The position numbers and the translations under genes are program-made. Positions 41,696 through 50,768 of a stretch of 64,000 bases of DNA are shown piece after piece. This stretch comes from CAWICD01 sp052267165 (GTDB lineage: Bacteria; Vulcanimicrobiota; Vulcanimicrobiia; Vulcanimicrobiales; Vulcanimicrobiaceae): NCBI GenBank assembly GCA_052267165.1, contig JBKQHO010000013.1, forward strand, positions 186,001 to 250,000. The letters are read 5' to 3'. Every line of letters begins with the position of its first letter. Within the stretch, counting starts at the first letter, position 1. The notes below the pieces were generated by a model that did not search any database, was not told where the DNA came from, and worked only from the letters and a program-made list of their open reading frames with translations.

Positions 41696-43417
41696 TTGTA
41701 CACACCCTTCACCAGACCTCGCTGCGTAGCAGCGTTGTGTCTCTCTACATTAGCGCTCACGTCGTGCGGCGGTAGCACGTCGTCGCCGTCGGTCTCGACG
41801 ACCGAACAGCAGCTGATTCAGCAAAAGATCAAACACGTCTTCGTCATCGTCCAAGAGAACCACTCATTCGACAACTATTTCGGAACGTATCCGGGCTCGG
41901 CCGGCCAGTCCGTCGAGAATCTCGGCACGTCGCTCGCGGCGTCGGACGACCAGCAGTTCGATCCGGCCACCGGGACGACGGTAGGACCGTTCACGGTGAC
42001 CGACCCGCACATCTCCGGCGGCGACCAATCCTCGCTCGGAACGACGGTGAAGATCGACGGGGGCAAGATGGATAATTGGCTGCGCGACGAGGAGTACGGG
42101 CCGACGCTCACGCCGACGACCGTCACCGCGTCGGCACACGCCGGGGCGCTCGACATGATGGCCGTGTACGACTGCAATACCATTCCCTATCTGTGGTACT
42201 ACGCCAAGAACTTCACGCTCTTCGACCACTATTTCCAAGCCGACACCGGCCCGTCGTCACCGTCGAACATTCAAGTCTTCGCAGCGCAGACCGGACAATC
42301 GGAGCTTGCCAGCGGTAAGGGTACGAGCTCGGGCACGAGCGGTGCCGACGGCGTGCCGATCGTCAACGATAACAACCCGCCGACCAGCATCGTCCCCGGC
42401 ATTGCGGCCTACAGCGGCGACAACGGCACCTGGCAGAGCTACGCCTCGATGCCGGTGTTGCTGGACCCAACTGCCGACGGTGCGGCGACCTTCACCGGCT
42501 TCATTCCCGACGACCTCAACCTCGAATCGAAATCGCTGCGCCCGACGATCGGCTGGGGCTGGTACGAGGAAGGCTTGACCACGGGGACCGGCAACGTGCC
42601 GCATCACGTCGCGCCGCTGTACTTCGACTACATCCAGCACAACGCGGCGTTCTATTCGAAGCTGCACGACAACACGCCCTCGAGTGGACTGCTGCCGGCG
42701 ATCGCGAACGGCACGTTGCCCGCGAGCGGCGTCTTCTGGGTCAAGGGCGCGAAGGTCGACCAGTTCGGTTTCTCGCCGGCGAACGGCGATTCGAATTTCC
42801 TCGGCGACGACGACCATCCGGGTGCGGGAAACTCGGACCACCAAGTCGCCGAAGCCTACGTCGCGACCCTGGTCAATGCGATTGCGAAGAGCAAATACTG
42901 GCAAGACTCCGTGATCATCCTGACCTGGGACGACATGGGCGGCTTCTTCGATCACGCGCCGCCGGCGACGTACGAGTCGTGCCCGACCAACGGCGGCGAG
43001 CCGTGCGGAGACGGCCCGCGCTTGCCGATGATGATCATCTCGGCGTACTCGAAGACCGGGCAAGTCGTGCACGACTACAACGATGGCGCCTCCATCCCCA
43101 AATTCATCGAAACGGTCTTCGGACTGCCGGCTCTCGGCTCGCTGCCGGACGAGAAACCCTACGAGCCCGAAGGCCCGCGCGACATCAACAGCCGGATCGG
43201 GGACCTCACCGGAGCCCTCGACATCGGGAAACTGTCGGGCGGTACCCCGCTCAATCCGGCCTCCCTGGCGACGATTCCGGGCCCGACCGTACCGCCGGCG
43301 ATGACCTGCGCGACCCTCGGGTTGACGCCGAGCCCGACCCTTCCTGGGCCGCCGGCCGGCTACGTACCGCTGGAAAAACTCGGACAAGTTCCGCTCGATA
43401 AACCCGACGGAGACTGA
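41696..43417 (+). CDS. Lipoprotein-like phosphoesterase (phospholipase C family)
   Basis: 573 residues from the TTG at 41696, which follows GGGAG and yields a clean leader; a TTG at 41675 is also open. The leader (CVAALCLSTLALTSCGGS) ends in a lipobox-like LTSC, so it is probably a lipoprotein. The PF04185 core shows HVFVIVQENHSFDNYFGTYPG (catalytic metal/nucleophile region), FDHYFQADTGPSSPSNI, DDDHPGAGNSDHQVAEAY, IILTWDDMGGFFDHAPP and RLPMMIISAYSKTGQVVH. Members are phospholipases C or acid phosphatases acting outside the cell. A proline-rich C-terminal tail follows. Confidence 0.9.
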   Translation: MYTPFTRPRCVAALCLSTLALTSCGGSTSSPSVSTTEQQLIQQKIKHVFVIVQENHSFDNYFGTYPGSAGQSVENLGTSLAASDDQQFDPATGTTVGPFTVTDPHISGGDQSSLGTTVKIDGGKMDNWLRDEEYGPTLTPTTVTASAHAGALDMMAVYDCNTIPYLWYYAKNFTLFDHYFQADTGPSSPSNIQVFAAQTGQSELASGKGTSSGTSGADGVPIVNDNNPPTSIVPGIAAYSGDNGTWQSYASMPVLLDPTADGAATFTGFIPDDLNLESKSLRPTIGWGWYEEGLTTGTGNVPHHVAPLYFDYIQHNAAFYSKLHDNTPSSGLLPAIANGTLPASGVFWVKGAKVDQFGFSPANGDSNFLGDDDHPGAGNSDHQVAEAYVATLVNAIAKSKYWQDSVIILTWDDMGGFFDHAPPATYESCPTNGGEPCGDGPRLPMMIISAYSKTGQVVHDYNDGASIPKFIETVFGLPALGSLPDEKPYEPEGPRDINSRIGDLTGALDIGKLSGGTPLNPASLATIPGPTVPPAMTCATLGLTPSPTLPGPPAGYVPLEKLGQVPLDKPDGD

Positions 43418-43516
43418 CCCCGACAACGTCCCCATGCCGCTGATCCGGTGGCGGACCGACGCGCTGAAATCGCGACGGCCCGTCACCTTCGGCATGCCGG
43501 CGGGTAGAATGGGCGC

Positions 43517-43837
43517 GTGAACCTATTGCATCTCGCCTCGACCGCGCGGCACGCGCTGCCGCGCCTCATCCCGCTGATGCGGCACTCGAGCGTCCCGCTG
43601 TGGCTGAAGCTCGGTGCCGGCGCCGCCGGGTTGCTGATCATTTCGCCGCTCGACCTGTTCGGCGACATTCCGATCCTCGGCGCGCTCGACGATGCGGTGC
43701 TGCTGCTGATCGTGGCCAACATGTTCATTCTTGTTGCCGAGCGGATCGTGCGCCGCAGGGATGCCCAGCCCATGCGCGAGGTTCGCGTCATCGGGCCGAA
43801 CGCGCTCCAGCCGGCCGACGCGTCCGGGCAAGGCTAG
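43517..43837 (+). CDS. DUF1232-family small membrane protein
   Basis: 106 residues from a GTG. The centre has the DUF1232 motif: WLKLGAGAAGLLIISPLDLFGDIPILGALDDAVLLLIVANMF, equivalent to the common SPIDLIPD...GxLDD form, with two hydrophobic segments. Role unknown; relatives (YkvA) are widespread inner-membrane proteins. A TAGAAT 23 bp upstream may be a -10 element. N- and C-terminal tails are basic or polar. Confidence 0.8.
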   Translation: MNLLHLASTARHALPRLIPLMRHSSVPLWLKLGAGAAGLLIISPLDLFGDIPILGALDDAVLLLIVANMFILVAERIVRRRDAQPMREVRVIGPNALQPADASGQG

Positions 43838-43864
43838 ACGCCCGATCCCAACGTAGGAAACGGA

Positions 43865-44212
43865 ATGCCCGACGAGCGGCGCTTAGTCTACTCCACGGAC
43901 GGCTCGCTGCCGCTCCCCGATCTTCGCAAGCCAAAGCCGAAGCCGAACGCGAAGGCTGCCAAGGGCAGCGGCTTGCCGGCTGACGGCGTCGTTCGCGTCG
44001 GTTGCGAGCGGCGCAGCGGTGGTTGGGTCACGCTCGTGCACGGCTTGGCCGAGAGCGAACTCGCTTCGGTCGCGAAGGAACTCAAGCGGCGCTGTGGGAC
44101 GGGTGGAACGGCGAAGAGCGGCGTCGTGGAACTGCAAGGCGACCGGCGCGACGCCGTCATCGAATACCTGATGCAGCAAGGGCGAACGAGTAAGCGCATG
44201 GGCGGCCCTTGA
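43865..44212 (+). CDS. SUI1/eIF1-like translation factor (YciH family)
   Basis: 115 residues. Basic Lys/Pro-rich N-terminus (RKPKPKPNAKAAKG), then the SUI1 fold: VVRVGCERRSGGWVTLVHGLAES, LASVAKELKRRCGTGGTAKSGVVELQGDRRDAVIEYLMQQG. In E. coli YciH can affect initiation accuracy and subunit binding; the physiological role in most bacteria is unclear. Complete, follows the DUF1232 gene by 27 bp. Confidence 0.93.
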   Translation: MPDERRLVYSTDGSLPLPDLRKPKPKPNAKAAKGSGLPADGVVRVGCERRSGGWVTLVHGLAESELASVAKELKRRCGTGGTAKSGVVELQGDRRDAVIEYLMQQGRTSKRMGGP

Positions 44213-44310
44213 GGCCGGCCGACTTCTTCGTAATGTTTTCTTTACACTTTGTCAATGTGAACTAGCTTACGCGAGGCGAGGCTTCTTGTCGGCCGATGAT
44301 GTGAAGGAAC

Positions 44311-45870
44311 ATGCTGAACCGGCTCGACGCGGAGGCCGCCTCGTCGCCTCTCGACCACGGTGCCCTGCCCGCGCTTGAAGCGCCTCGCGGCGGCACATCG
44401 TTGACCCTCCCGAGCGGCGAAATCGTCGGCGAGCTGCGTCCCGTTTCACTCGATCCCGGGCACAGCGCGACCTACGAGCTCGCTGTCGCCAATGGGACGC
44501 CGATGCCGCTTGCCACTTTCGCCTACGCCGCGCTGCGGCCGAACGGCGCGCGCGTGTTCTGGAGCTCGGCCATGGTCCCGCCGGAGTCGACGATCTCGAT
44601 TCCGATCGAGATCCCGATCCGCACGCAGCATTGGCCCGAACGCGTTGTCGCCGAGCTGCACACCGGTTCCGCGCACCTGACGATCGATGCCGGCCCCCCG
44701 CCCGGCCGCACCGGAGGCCCTGCCCTGGCGCAAGTCGCCGCCTTGTGTCTGGCGACGCTGCTCGTCGTTCTCGGGACGATCGGCTACTTCTGCGAGCGGC
44801 CGCAAATCGTGGCGCTCGCCGCTCCCGACGCCGTCGAGGGCGGTAAGCCGTTCTCGGTCGCATACGCGCTGACCGGCGCGTCGAACGCGCAGTACTCGAT
44901 CGATTCGCCCAGCGGCAAAGAAGTCTCGAACGGCATCCTGTCCGCCAAGGACGGGTCGTTCACGATCGCCCTGCCGGCCGACCGCACCGCGCTCGGCTAC
45001 GACGTCCACGTCATCGCGCGCAACGCGCTGGGCAGCGACTCGCGGGCAACGCACATCGTTGCGCTGCCGGTCGACACGCAGAGCGGCGACGTGAAACTCA
45101 CCGCTTCGCTGCGGCGCAGCACCGTCAACAGCGGCGATCAAGTCGTCGTGAACTATAGCACGTCCGCAACCGACGGATCGATCGAGCTCGTCGACCAGCA
45201 AGGAACGGTCCATGCCGAGACGTTGCTCAATCCGGGCGGCAGCTCGATCCTCATCGCGCCGACGGTCGATCGCGGTCAAGACTATCGCATCGTGCTGCGC
45301 GCCACGCGCGGAAACAGCACGCGCGAGAAGCTTCTTTCCCTGCGGATCAAGCCCGGCACGCCGGCACCGGCCATCGCGCTCGGAGGCGCCTTAGTCCCGG
45401 CCATCGACGGAATCCCGCCACCGACCGTTCCAGCTCCGGCTCCCACCGTTCTGCCCACCGGCATCGAGCCGAACGCAGCGAACGCGCAGAGTGCGCCGAA
45501 TCCGCCGGCCGCGGCCAACGCTCCGGGAACGCTCACGGTCGCGCCGAACGACTCGAACGCGCAGATCATCAACATTCCGCCGCAGGAAAATACGCCCGTC
45601 AGCGAGCCGTTCTCGCTAAGCTCCAAGACCATCAATTCCGGCGCGACGTTCGCGGTCAAGATTCTGCACGACGAGCGCCAAATGCACGTCGCGCTGATGG
45701 ACATGACCGGCGACGAGATCACCGGCGCCGACGTGGCCCGCGGACAGCGTACGGTCAGCTTGACGGCACCGCACGTTCCCAAGCCCGACAAGTATCTCGT
45801 CGTCGCCACGTTCACGGACGGTTTCGGCCAGGAGACGGTGGTCCGCCCGCTGACCATCGGAACTCCCTAA
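44311..45870 (+). CDS. Membrane-anchored protein with Ig-like repeats
   Basis: 519 residues. A cytoplasmic-side N-terminal domain of about 135 residues with DPGHSATYELAVANGTPMPLATF and a beta-rich pattern like the COG1470/NPCBM style of Ig-like domains is followed by one transmembrane helix (VAALCLATLLVVLGTIGYF), two or more further beta-sandwich repeats (GSDSRATHIVALPVDTQSG, STVNSGDQVVVNYSTSATDG), a Pro/Ala-rich linker and a final beta domain (SLSSKTINSGATFAVKILH). No enzyme motif. One base separates it from the STAND/BTAD regulator, suggesting one function. The AT-rich 44233-44262 stretch upstream probably holds the promoter. Unknown family. Confidence 0.6.
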   Translation: MLNRLDAEAASSPLDHGALPALEAPRGGTSLTLPSGEIVGELRPVSLDPGHSATYELAVANGTPMPLATFAYAALRPNGARVFWSSAMVPPESTISIPIEIPIRTQHWPERVVAELHTGSAHLTIDAGPPPGRTGGPALAQVAALCLATLLVVLGTIGYFCERPQIVALAAPDAVEGGKPFSVAYALTGASNAQYSIDSPSGKEVSNGILSAKDGSFTIALPADRTALGYDVHVIARNALGSDSRATHIVALPVDTQSGDVKLTASLRRSTVNSGDQVVVNYSTSATDGSIELVDQQGTVHAETLLNPGGSSILIAPTVDRGQDYRIVLRATRGNSTREKLLSLRIKPGTPAPAIALGGALVPAIDGIPPPTVPAPAPTVLPTGIEPNAANAQSAPNPPAAANAPGTLTVAPNDSNAQIINIPPQENTPVSEPFSLSSKTINSGATFAVKILHDERQMHVALMDMTGDEITGADVARGQRTVSLTAPHVPKPDKYLVVATFTDGFGQETVVRPLTIGTP

Positions 45871-45871
45871 G

Positions 45872-47386
45872 ATGGCCGCGAACCTGCCTCGGCTCTCACC
45901 CGGCGTCCTCCATCGCGCGCGCATCGAATCCTGGCTCGAACGCAATGCGTCACGGCCCCTGCGCTTCCTGTGCGGACCGGCCGGCCTCGGCAAGACGACG
46001 GCGCTCACGCTCTATCTCGGCCCGCGGCCGCGCGCGTTCTATCTCACGTTGAGCGACGTCGAGGCGCCCGAGCAACTGCGCGAGCAGCTGGCGCGCGCAG
46101 CCGGCATCTTGCCGTTGTTCGGTTCGTTCGCCGCGATGGTCACCGCTTTGGCCGCGGAAGCGCCGTGCGAGATTGCGATCGACGGTCTCGACGCAGCAAC
46201 GCCTGAACTGCTCGAGGAGCTCGCTGAATTAGCCGCGGCCTTACCGGAAGGCGCTTCGCTGCTCTTCGCCGCCCGCTCACGGAACGTCATCGACATGCGC
46301 CGCTTTCTCGCGAACGGTCTCGCCGCGATGCTCGATGCGAGCCAGCTCGCCTTCGACGCCGACGAGCTGGCGTGTCTGGCCGAATTCCATCACGTCGCCT
46401 ACGTCCCGGCCGACGTCGCGCGCTTGCTGGAAGAGACGGACGGTTGGCCGATCGTGGCGGCCTGGGTGATTCGCGACGCAGACGAAACCGGAGCCCCGCT
46501 GGCCGGAGCGTACGACCGCTGGCGCCGCCGAGCGGGTCGCCTCTTCAACGAGTTCATGCTCGACGAATTGCGCGCGCTCGATCCCCCGTCGCGAGCCGCG
46601 CTGCACGCGGTTCTGAGCGGCGCGAGCGACGACGCCGACGCGCTCGCGGCCCTGGAGGCGCAAGGCCTGTTCGTTCAGTTCACCGGCGACGGCTATCGCA
46701 TGTATCGGGTCGCGCGGCAGTTCGAAGCCGGCGTCAAGCCCGCTCCCGAGACGGAGTCCGAGCCGCCCCGGCTGCTCGTCGTTCGGATGTTCGGACGATT
46801 CGAAGCGGAGATCGGCGGCCGCCGCATCGAATGGACCCGGCGCCGCGAAGCACAGCTCTTCAAGTACCTGCTGCTCAAGCCTAACGGCAGCGCAACGCGT
46901 GCCGAACTGCGCAGCGTGTTCTGGCCCGAAGGCGACTACCATCTGGCGACGCAAAGCCTGCGCACGGCGTCGAGCAACATCCGCAAGGCGCTCGCCGTGA
47001 TCGTGGGTTACGCGAACGTCGAACGCTACTTCTCTTCGCGCGGCGACATCTCGGTCAACCTCGACCGCGCGGTCGTCGACGTGCGCCGCTTCGTCGCGCA
47101 CGTCACCGACGGCGACACCGAATACGAATGCGGCAACGCGAGCGAGGCCTTCGCTCACTACCGCGCCGCGGAGTCGCTCTACGGCGGCGATCTGCTTTCG
47201 GGCGAATATCCCGAAAGCTGGTACGTGCCGCGCACCGAAATGTACAAAGCCATGTACGGCCGCAGCCTCGAACGGCTCGCGAAGTGCCACGAGGAAGCCG
47301 GCCGCTTCCGCCACGCCCGCGAGTACGCCGCCCGCGCCGGCAAGCAACGCAGCGACTTCGCCCTCCCCGCCGGAGCCCGCGCCTAG
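45872..47386 (+). CDS. STAND ATPase with C-terminal wHTH-BTAD regulator domains
   Basis: 504 residues. N-terminal P-loop FLCGPAGLGKTTALTLYLG, then DGLDAATPELLEELAEL as a Walker-B-like strand, FAARSRNVIDMRRFL and a MalT-like lid region (EETDGWPIVAAWVIRDA). After residue 300 comes an OmpR-type winged helix (VVRMFGRFEAEIGGRRIEW, EAQLFKYLLLKPNGSATRAELRSVFWP) and a BTAD (AFAHYRAAESLYGGDLLSGEYPESWYVPRTEMYKAMYG). Bacterial SARP-type activators usually have DNA-binding/BTAD first and ATPase second; here the order is reversed. Encoded with the preceding membrane protein, 1 bp apart. Confidence 0.8.
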   Translation: MAANLPRLSPGVLHRARIESWLERNASRPLRFLCGPAGLGKTTALTLYLGPRPRAFYLTLSDVEAPEQLREQLARAAGILPLFGSFAAMVTALAAEAPCEIAIDGLDAATPELLEELAELAAALPEGASLLFAARSRNVIDMRRFLANGLAAMLDASQLAFDADELACLAEFHHVAYVPADVARLLEETDGWPIVAAWVIRDADETGAPLAGAYDRWRRRAGRLFNEFMLDELRALDPPSRAALHAVLSGASDDADALAALEAQGLFVQFTGDGYRMYRVARQFEAGVKPAPETESEPPRLLVVRMFGRFEAEIGGRRIEWTRRREAQLFKYLLLKPNGSATRAELRSVFWPEGDYHLATQSLRTASSNIRKALAVIVGYANVERYFSSRGDISVNLDRAVVDVRRFVAHVTDGDTEYECGNASEAFAHYRAAESLYGGDLLSGEYPESWYVPRTEMYKAMYGRSLERLAKCHEEAGRFRHAREYAARAGKQRSDFALPAGARA

Positions 47387-47426
47387 CTAACAAGCGCGAC
47401 CCTGGCGCGACTCGAAACCGACGAAC

Positions 47427-47684
47427 ATGGACGAAACGAAACGACCGAAGCCCAGCCCGTCAACGAGCGAGACGGCGCCATCCTTGGCCGCATCGGCAGG
47501 CTCGCATCCTGCGAGCGCGAGCGACGAGCAAGTGCAGCGCCGGCGCGGACCGTTCCCGGCCAGCCACCCCGCAGCTCAGCCTCGGCAAACGCCGAAGTTT
47601 GCAGCTAAGCCCGCGGAGGAAGCAGCTCAATGCGGAACGCCGACCGCGGCAAGAGAAGCCACAGCCGGTAATGCTTATCGCTGA
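47427..47684 (+). CDS. Doubtful Ala/Pro/Ser-rich ORF
   Basis: 85 residues of low complexity, without Shine-Dalgarno, whose last 80 bp are antisense to the following gene's 3' end. Composition alone cannot exclude a small disordered protein, but nothing else supports it. Confidence 0.2.
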   Translation: MDETKRPKPSPSTSETAPSLAASAGSHPASASDEQVQRRRGPFPASHPAAQPRQTPKFAAKPAEEAAQCGTPTAAREATAGNAYR

Positions 47685-49047
47685 ACGCGGCATGCCAGCG
47701 CGGCTCGTGCCCGAGGGCTTGATCGAGCGCTGCGTTTCGGTTGACGATGATTGCATCAACCCCGCGCGCCCCCAGGCGCTCGCGCCAAGCCGGTTGCAGG
47801 AACGCGATGGTGGCGAAGTCGTCCCAGACGGATTGCGGATACGGGTCGGCGCGCCCGTCGAGAAAGACGCGGTCGTGCGGCATGCCGACGACGCGCCCGC
47901 ACCACGCAAAGTCCGCGCAGAGAACGCGGTGCTCGCCGGGCGTGCGGGCCAAGGCCGAGATCGCGGAGCCCGCGAGCTCGTCGCCGGCATCGCGGGGCGC
48001 CTCGTGCACGAGCACGCCGGCGACGACGAGCGCGAGCGCGAGCGAGATCGCCGGTAAGGCGAACGCGGCGATCCGGTCGCTGCGCGTGGGCGACTCCGGC
48101 GGCGGCGGCGCGAACAAGGCGAACGCACGCGAGAGCGAAGCGGAGACGATCGGCACCGCGACCAGCGCAAAGACGGCGATGTTGCGCGCGGCACCGAGCA
48201 GCAGCCAGGCCGCAGCCCCAAGCACGAACGCATCGCGATAGCGACGCTCGCCGCGCAGCCCGGTCAGCACGCCCAGCAGCAACAAGGGCAGGGCGCCGAA
48301 GGCGAACGAGAGGTCGTCGAGATCGCTGACCTTCCACTCGCCGATGAGTGCTTTGAAGGGGCTCGAGAACAGGCCGATCGCGTAAGCCGCCAAGTGCCAA
48401 CCGAAGGGGTTGAGGCAGATTGCGCCGAGCGAACCGAGCGCAACGAGCGCCGTGCGCTGCACGCGCGGCGTCCAACCGCGCTCGTCGAGCGCGGTTCCGA
48501 GCGCCGCCAGCGTGGCCAGAACCGGCGCGAGCATCGCGCTCGCATGCAGATTCGACCAGATTGCGGCAACCGCGAGCGCGCCATAGCACCATGGCCCGTC
48601 GACCTCGAGCAGCGCCAGATAGGCGACCAGCGGCAGCCAGGCCACGACCTGAACGCGGACGCCGAACGAGTTGAACAGCGCGATGCCGGCAAGCGTCGTG
48701 CAGAGCGCAAGCGCGCGCGGCGAAGCGCCGCGCCGTTCGCCCTGAGCGGCCGCCAGCGCAAGCGCCGCCACTGCCGCTAGCGCGACCGCGCCCGCGAACA
48801 GCCCCCACGCCAAGCCGCCGTGCGCGAGCGACGCGAAGATCGAGAAGGCCCACTCCTGCGGTATCCAGGGTGAACCTACGGCGCTAAACGTCTCCGGCCC
48901 GAGCGCACGCGGAATCGCGCCCTCGGCCAAGATTTGAGAGCCGAGCCAACGTTGCCACGAGAGGTCGCCGTCGACTTGCGGATAGGCGATCGCCGTCGCC
49001 AAGAAGCGGGCCGCGAAGATCGCGACGATCAGCCACGCGAACTTCAT
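47605..49047 (-). CDS. Multi-pass membrane protein, glycosyltransferase-like (paralogue 1)
   Basis: 480 residues from the ATG at 49047, which overlaps the upstream gene's stop (ATGA). About ten membrane segments, with an early extracytoplasmic YPQVDGDLSWQRWLG that resembles the first loop of PMT/GT-C enzymes, and a C-terminal domain with RVLCADFAWCGRVVG, RVFLDGRADPYPQSVWDDF and RGVDAIIVNRN. The DGR...YP pattern is known from uncharacterised large membrane proteins with a GT-C-like layout. The adjacent gene encodes a paralogue. Placed at the end of the Tad pilus operon; a role in pilin or envelope glycosylation is inference. Confidence 0.7.
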   Translation of the reverse strand: MKFAWLIVAIFAARFLATAIAYPQVDGDLSWQRWLGSQILAEGAIPRALGPETFSAVGSPWIPQEWAFSIFASLAHGGLAWGLFAGAVALAAVAALALAAAQGERRGASPRALALCTTLAGIALFNSFGVRVQVVAWLPLVAYLALLEVDGPWCYGALAVAAIWSNLHASAMLAPVLATLAALGTALDERGWTPRVQRTALVALGSLGAICLNPFGWHLAAYAIGLFSSPFKALIGEWKVSDLDDLSFAFGALPLLLLGVLTGLRGERRYRDAFVLGAAAWLLLGAARNIAVFALVAVPIVSASLSRAFALFAPPPPESPTRSDRIAAFALPAISLALALVVAGVLVHEAPRDAGDELAGSAISALARTPGEHRVLCADFAWCGRVVGMPHDRVFLDGRADPYPQSVWDDFATIAFLQPAWRERLGARGVDAIIVNRNAALDQALGHEPRWHAAFSDKHYRLWLLLPRSAFRIELLPPRA

Positions 49048-50417
49048 CGCCGCGCCTCGCTCGAACGGGCGAACACGAACGCGCGCTCGTCGGAAGCGAC
49101 TCGGCGCCAGCGCGGGTCGAGGCCCAGCAAGGTCGCAAGCGCGTCGTTTCGACCGACCAGGACCGTGTCGATGCGGGCGCGCGAGATCTCGCGCTTCCAG
49201 CCTTCGTGGACTCGGCCGATCGAGCGTTGCTCGTTGCGCACCGCGACCGGATAGTCCGCTACGCGTCCGTCCATGAAGGGCCGGAGATTTCTCGCATCCG
49301 CGGCCGTCGCCACCGAGCACCATTCGAGCGGCTGGCAGAACAAGCGGTGCGAGACGCGATCGGCCGCCAGCGGCGCAATGAGTTCGTACGGCTGGCGCGC
49401 GGTTACGGGGTCGGCGTGCAGCACCGTCGCGCCGGCCGCGGCCGCAACGCCGAGCGCCAGCAACGCACACGCCATGCGCGGCAGCCGCGCCGCGTAGGCC
49501 AGCGACGGCCCTGCGACCGCACCGAGCAGCGGAAGAAACGCGCCGTTGCCGAGTGCTAACAGCAGGGCGAGCCCGAGCAGGGGCAGGTCCGCTCTGCGCA
49601 AGCGCGCCCCAAACGCAAGCGAACTCACCACGACGAGCGTGAAACCCGCGCGATAGGCGAGCGGCGCGACGTCGATCGGATGAACCGGTACCAAACCGAC
49701 GAGATCGCGGTCCAAGCGCAGCGCTTCATAAGCCAGCGCGGGAAAGGCCAGGCCAGCCGGCGTGGCCAGCAACGCCAGCACGCAGCCCGTCGCAGCAAAC
49801 CAAGCACTGCGGATCCGCGCGGTGCCAGTGCCTTCGAGCGCCGTTCCGAGTGCCCAGGCGACGGCCAGCGGCGCGGCCAGGAAGCCTTCGGGCGCGGCGC
49901 TGCACCATACGACCGCAAGCAACGTTGCGAGGACGGCGCCGAACGGCGTTTCCTCTTCGAGCGCGAGCAAGAGGGCAGCCGCGAACGCGAGATTGCTCAG
50001 GCCGCCGCCAGGCCGCAGAAAATCGAGCGAACACAGAACGGCGACGGCTGCCGCGGCGAGCCCGCCGGCGACGCCTGCGCTGCGGCCCGCGCGCACCGCG
50101 ATCAATCCAAAGGCGAGCAGCGCCGCCGACGCCGTGGCGAGCGCGAGCAGCGGTTCGCCGCCGGCGCGCTCGACGAGGACGGCCGCGACCGCGCCGAGCC
50201 GTCCCACCAAACCCGCGGGTTCACCCCCGAGCACCCGCCGGCCGAGCCACAGCGTAAGCGCGACGCGCGGCAGATACGCGCTTGCCGTCGCGACGCAGAA
50301 AGCTACCGCGCCGGTCAAGGCCAGGGCCGACATCCAGAGAACGGCGCTCGCAGCGAGCGCCCGACGCTCGATAGCACGGGATAAGCCGGCGTCTCGCTCG
50401 ACGCCGACGCCGATCAC
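49044..50417 (-). CDS. Multi-pass membrane protein, glycosyltransferase-like (paralogue 2)
   Basis: 457 residues from a GTG overlapping the DUF192 stop. About nine hydrophobic segments and a C-terminal part that parallels the neighbour: HRLFCQPLEWC, RPFMDGRVADYPVAVRN, RARIDTVLVGRNDAL and a PRW before the end. The first loop lacks the neighbour's acidic signature, so the two may form a heteromeric or a degenerate/active pair. Same operon, 4-bp overlaps on both sides. Confidence 0.65.
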   Translation of the reverse strand: MIGVGVERDAGLSRAIERRALAASAVLWMSALALTGAVAFCVATASAYLPRVALTLWLGRRVLGGEPAGLVGRLGAVAAVLVERAGGEPLLALATASAALLAFGLIAVRAGRSAGVAGGLAAAAVAVLCSLDFLRPGGGLSNLAFAAALLLALEEETPFGAVLATLLAVVWCSAAPEGFLAAPLAVAWALGTALEGTGTARIRSAWFAATGCVLALLATPAGLAFPALAYEALRLDRDLVGLVPVHPIDVAPLAYRAGFTLVVVSSLAFGARLRRADLPLLGLALLLALGNGAFLPLLGAVAGPSLAYAARLPRMACALLALGVAAAAGATVLHADPVTARQPYELIAPLAADRVSHRLFCQPLEWCSVATAADARNLRPFMDGRVADYPVAVRNEQRSIGRVHEGWKREISRARIDTVLVGRNDALATLLGLDPRWRRVASDERAFVFARSSEARR

Positions 50418-50764
50418 TCGAGAACGAGCCGGTCGCCGACCAACACGTCTCGGCCAAGCTCCGGCGCAGCCCCCAACTCGACGACCGCAACCGCGTTACG
50501 GCACGCGATGGCGAGCCGGTTGGGCTGCGCAGCGTTGACGATCTTGAGGATAACGTTCTGCTTGTCGAGGAAGTAAAGGTCGATGGTCGCCCGCATGCCC
50601 AGCGTGTGCACGGCGGAGCAGCCTCCGATCCACAAGCCTTCGTCGGGCGAGACTTTGGCACGGTCCAACAAGCCGATTCCCCGCGAGAGCGGATTGTCGG
50701 CGCGCCCGACCGCCTTGGCCAGCACGGCGCCGTTGGTCTGGTTGCGCAACGCGAACGTCTTCAT
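50414..50764 (-). CDS. DUF192-family protein
   Basis: 116 residues. Pattern NPLSRGIGLLDRAKVSPDEGLWIGGCSAVHTLGMRATIDLYFLDKQNVILKIV, then PNRLAIACRNAVAVVELGAAP, the compact beta-rich DUF192 fold. No signal peptide is evident, unlike many members. DUF192 is often found next to Tad genes, although its biochemical role is unknown. Overlaps the membrane protein downstream by 4 bp and follows the prepilin peptidase by 4 bp. Confidence 0.9.
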   Translation of the reverse strand: MKTFALRNQTNGAVLAKAVGRADNPLSRGIGLLDRAKVSPDEGLWIGGCSAVHTLGMRATIDLYFLDKQNVILKIVNAAQPNRLAIACRNAVAVVELGAAPELGRDVLVGDRLVLE

Positions 50765-50768
50765 CGTC

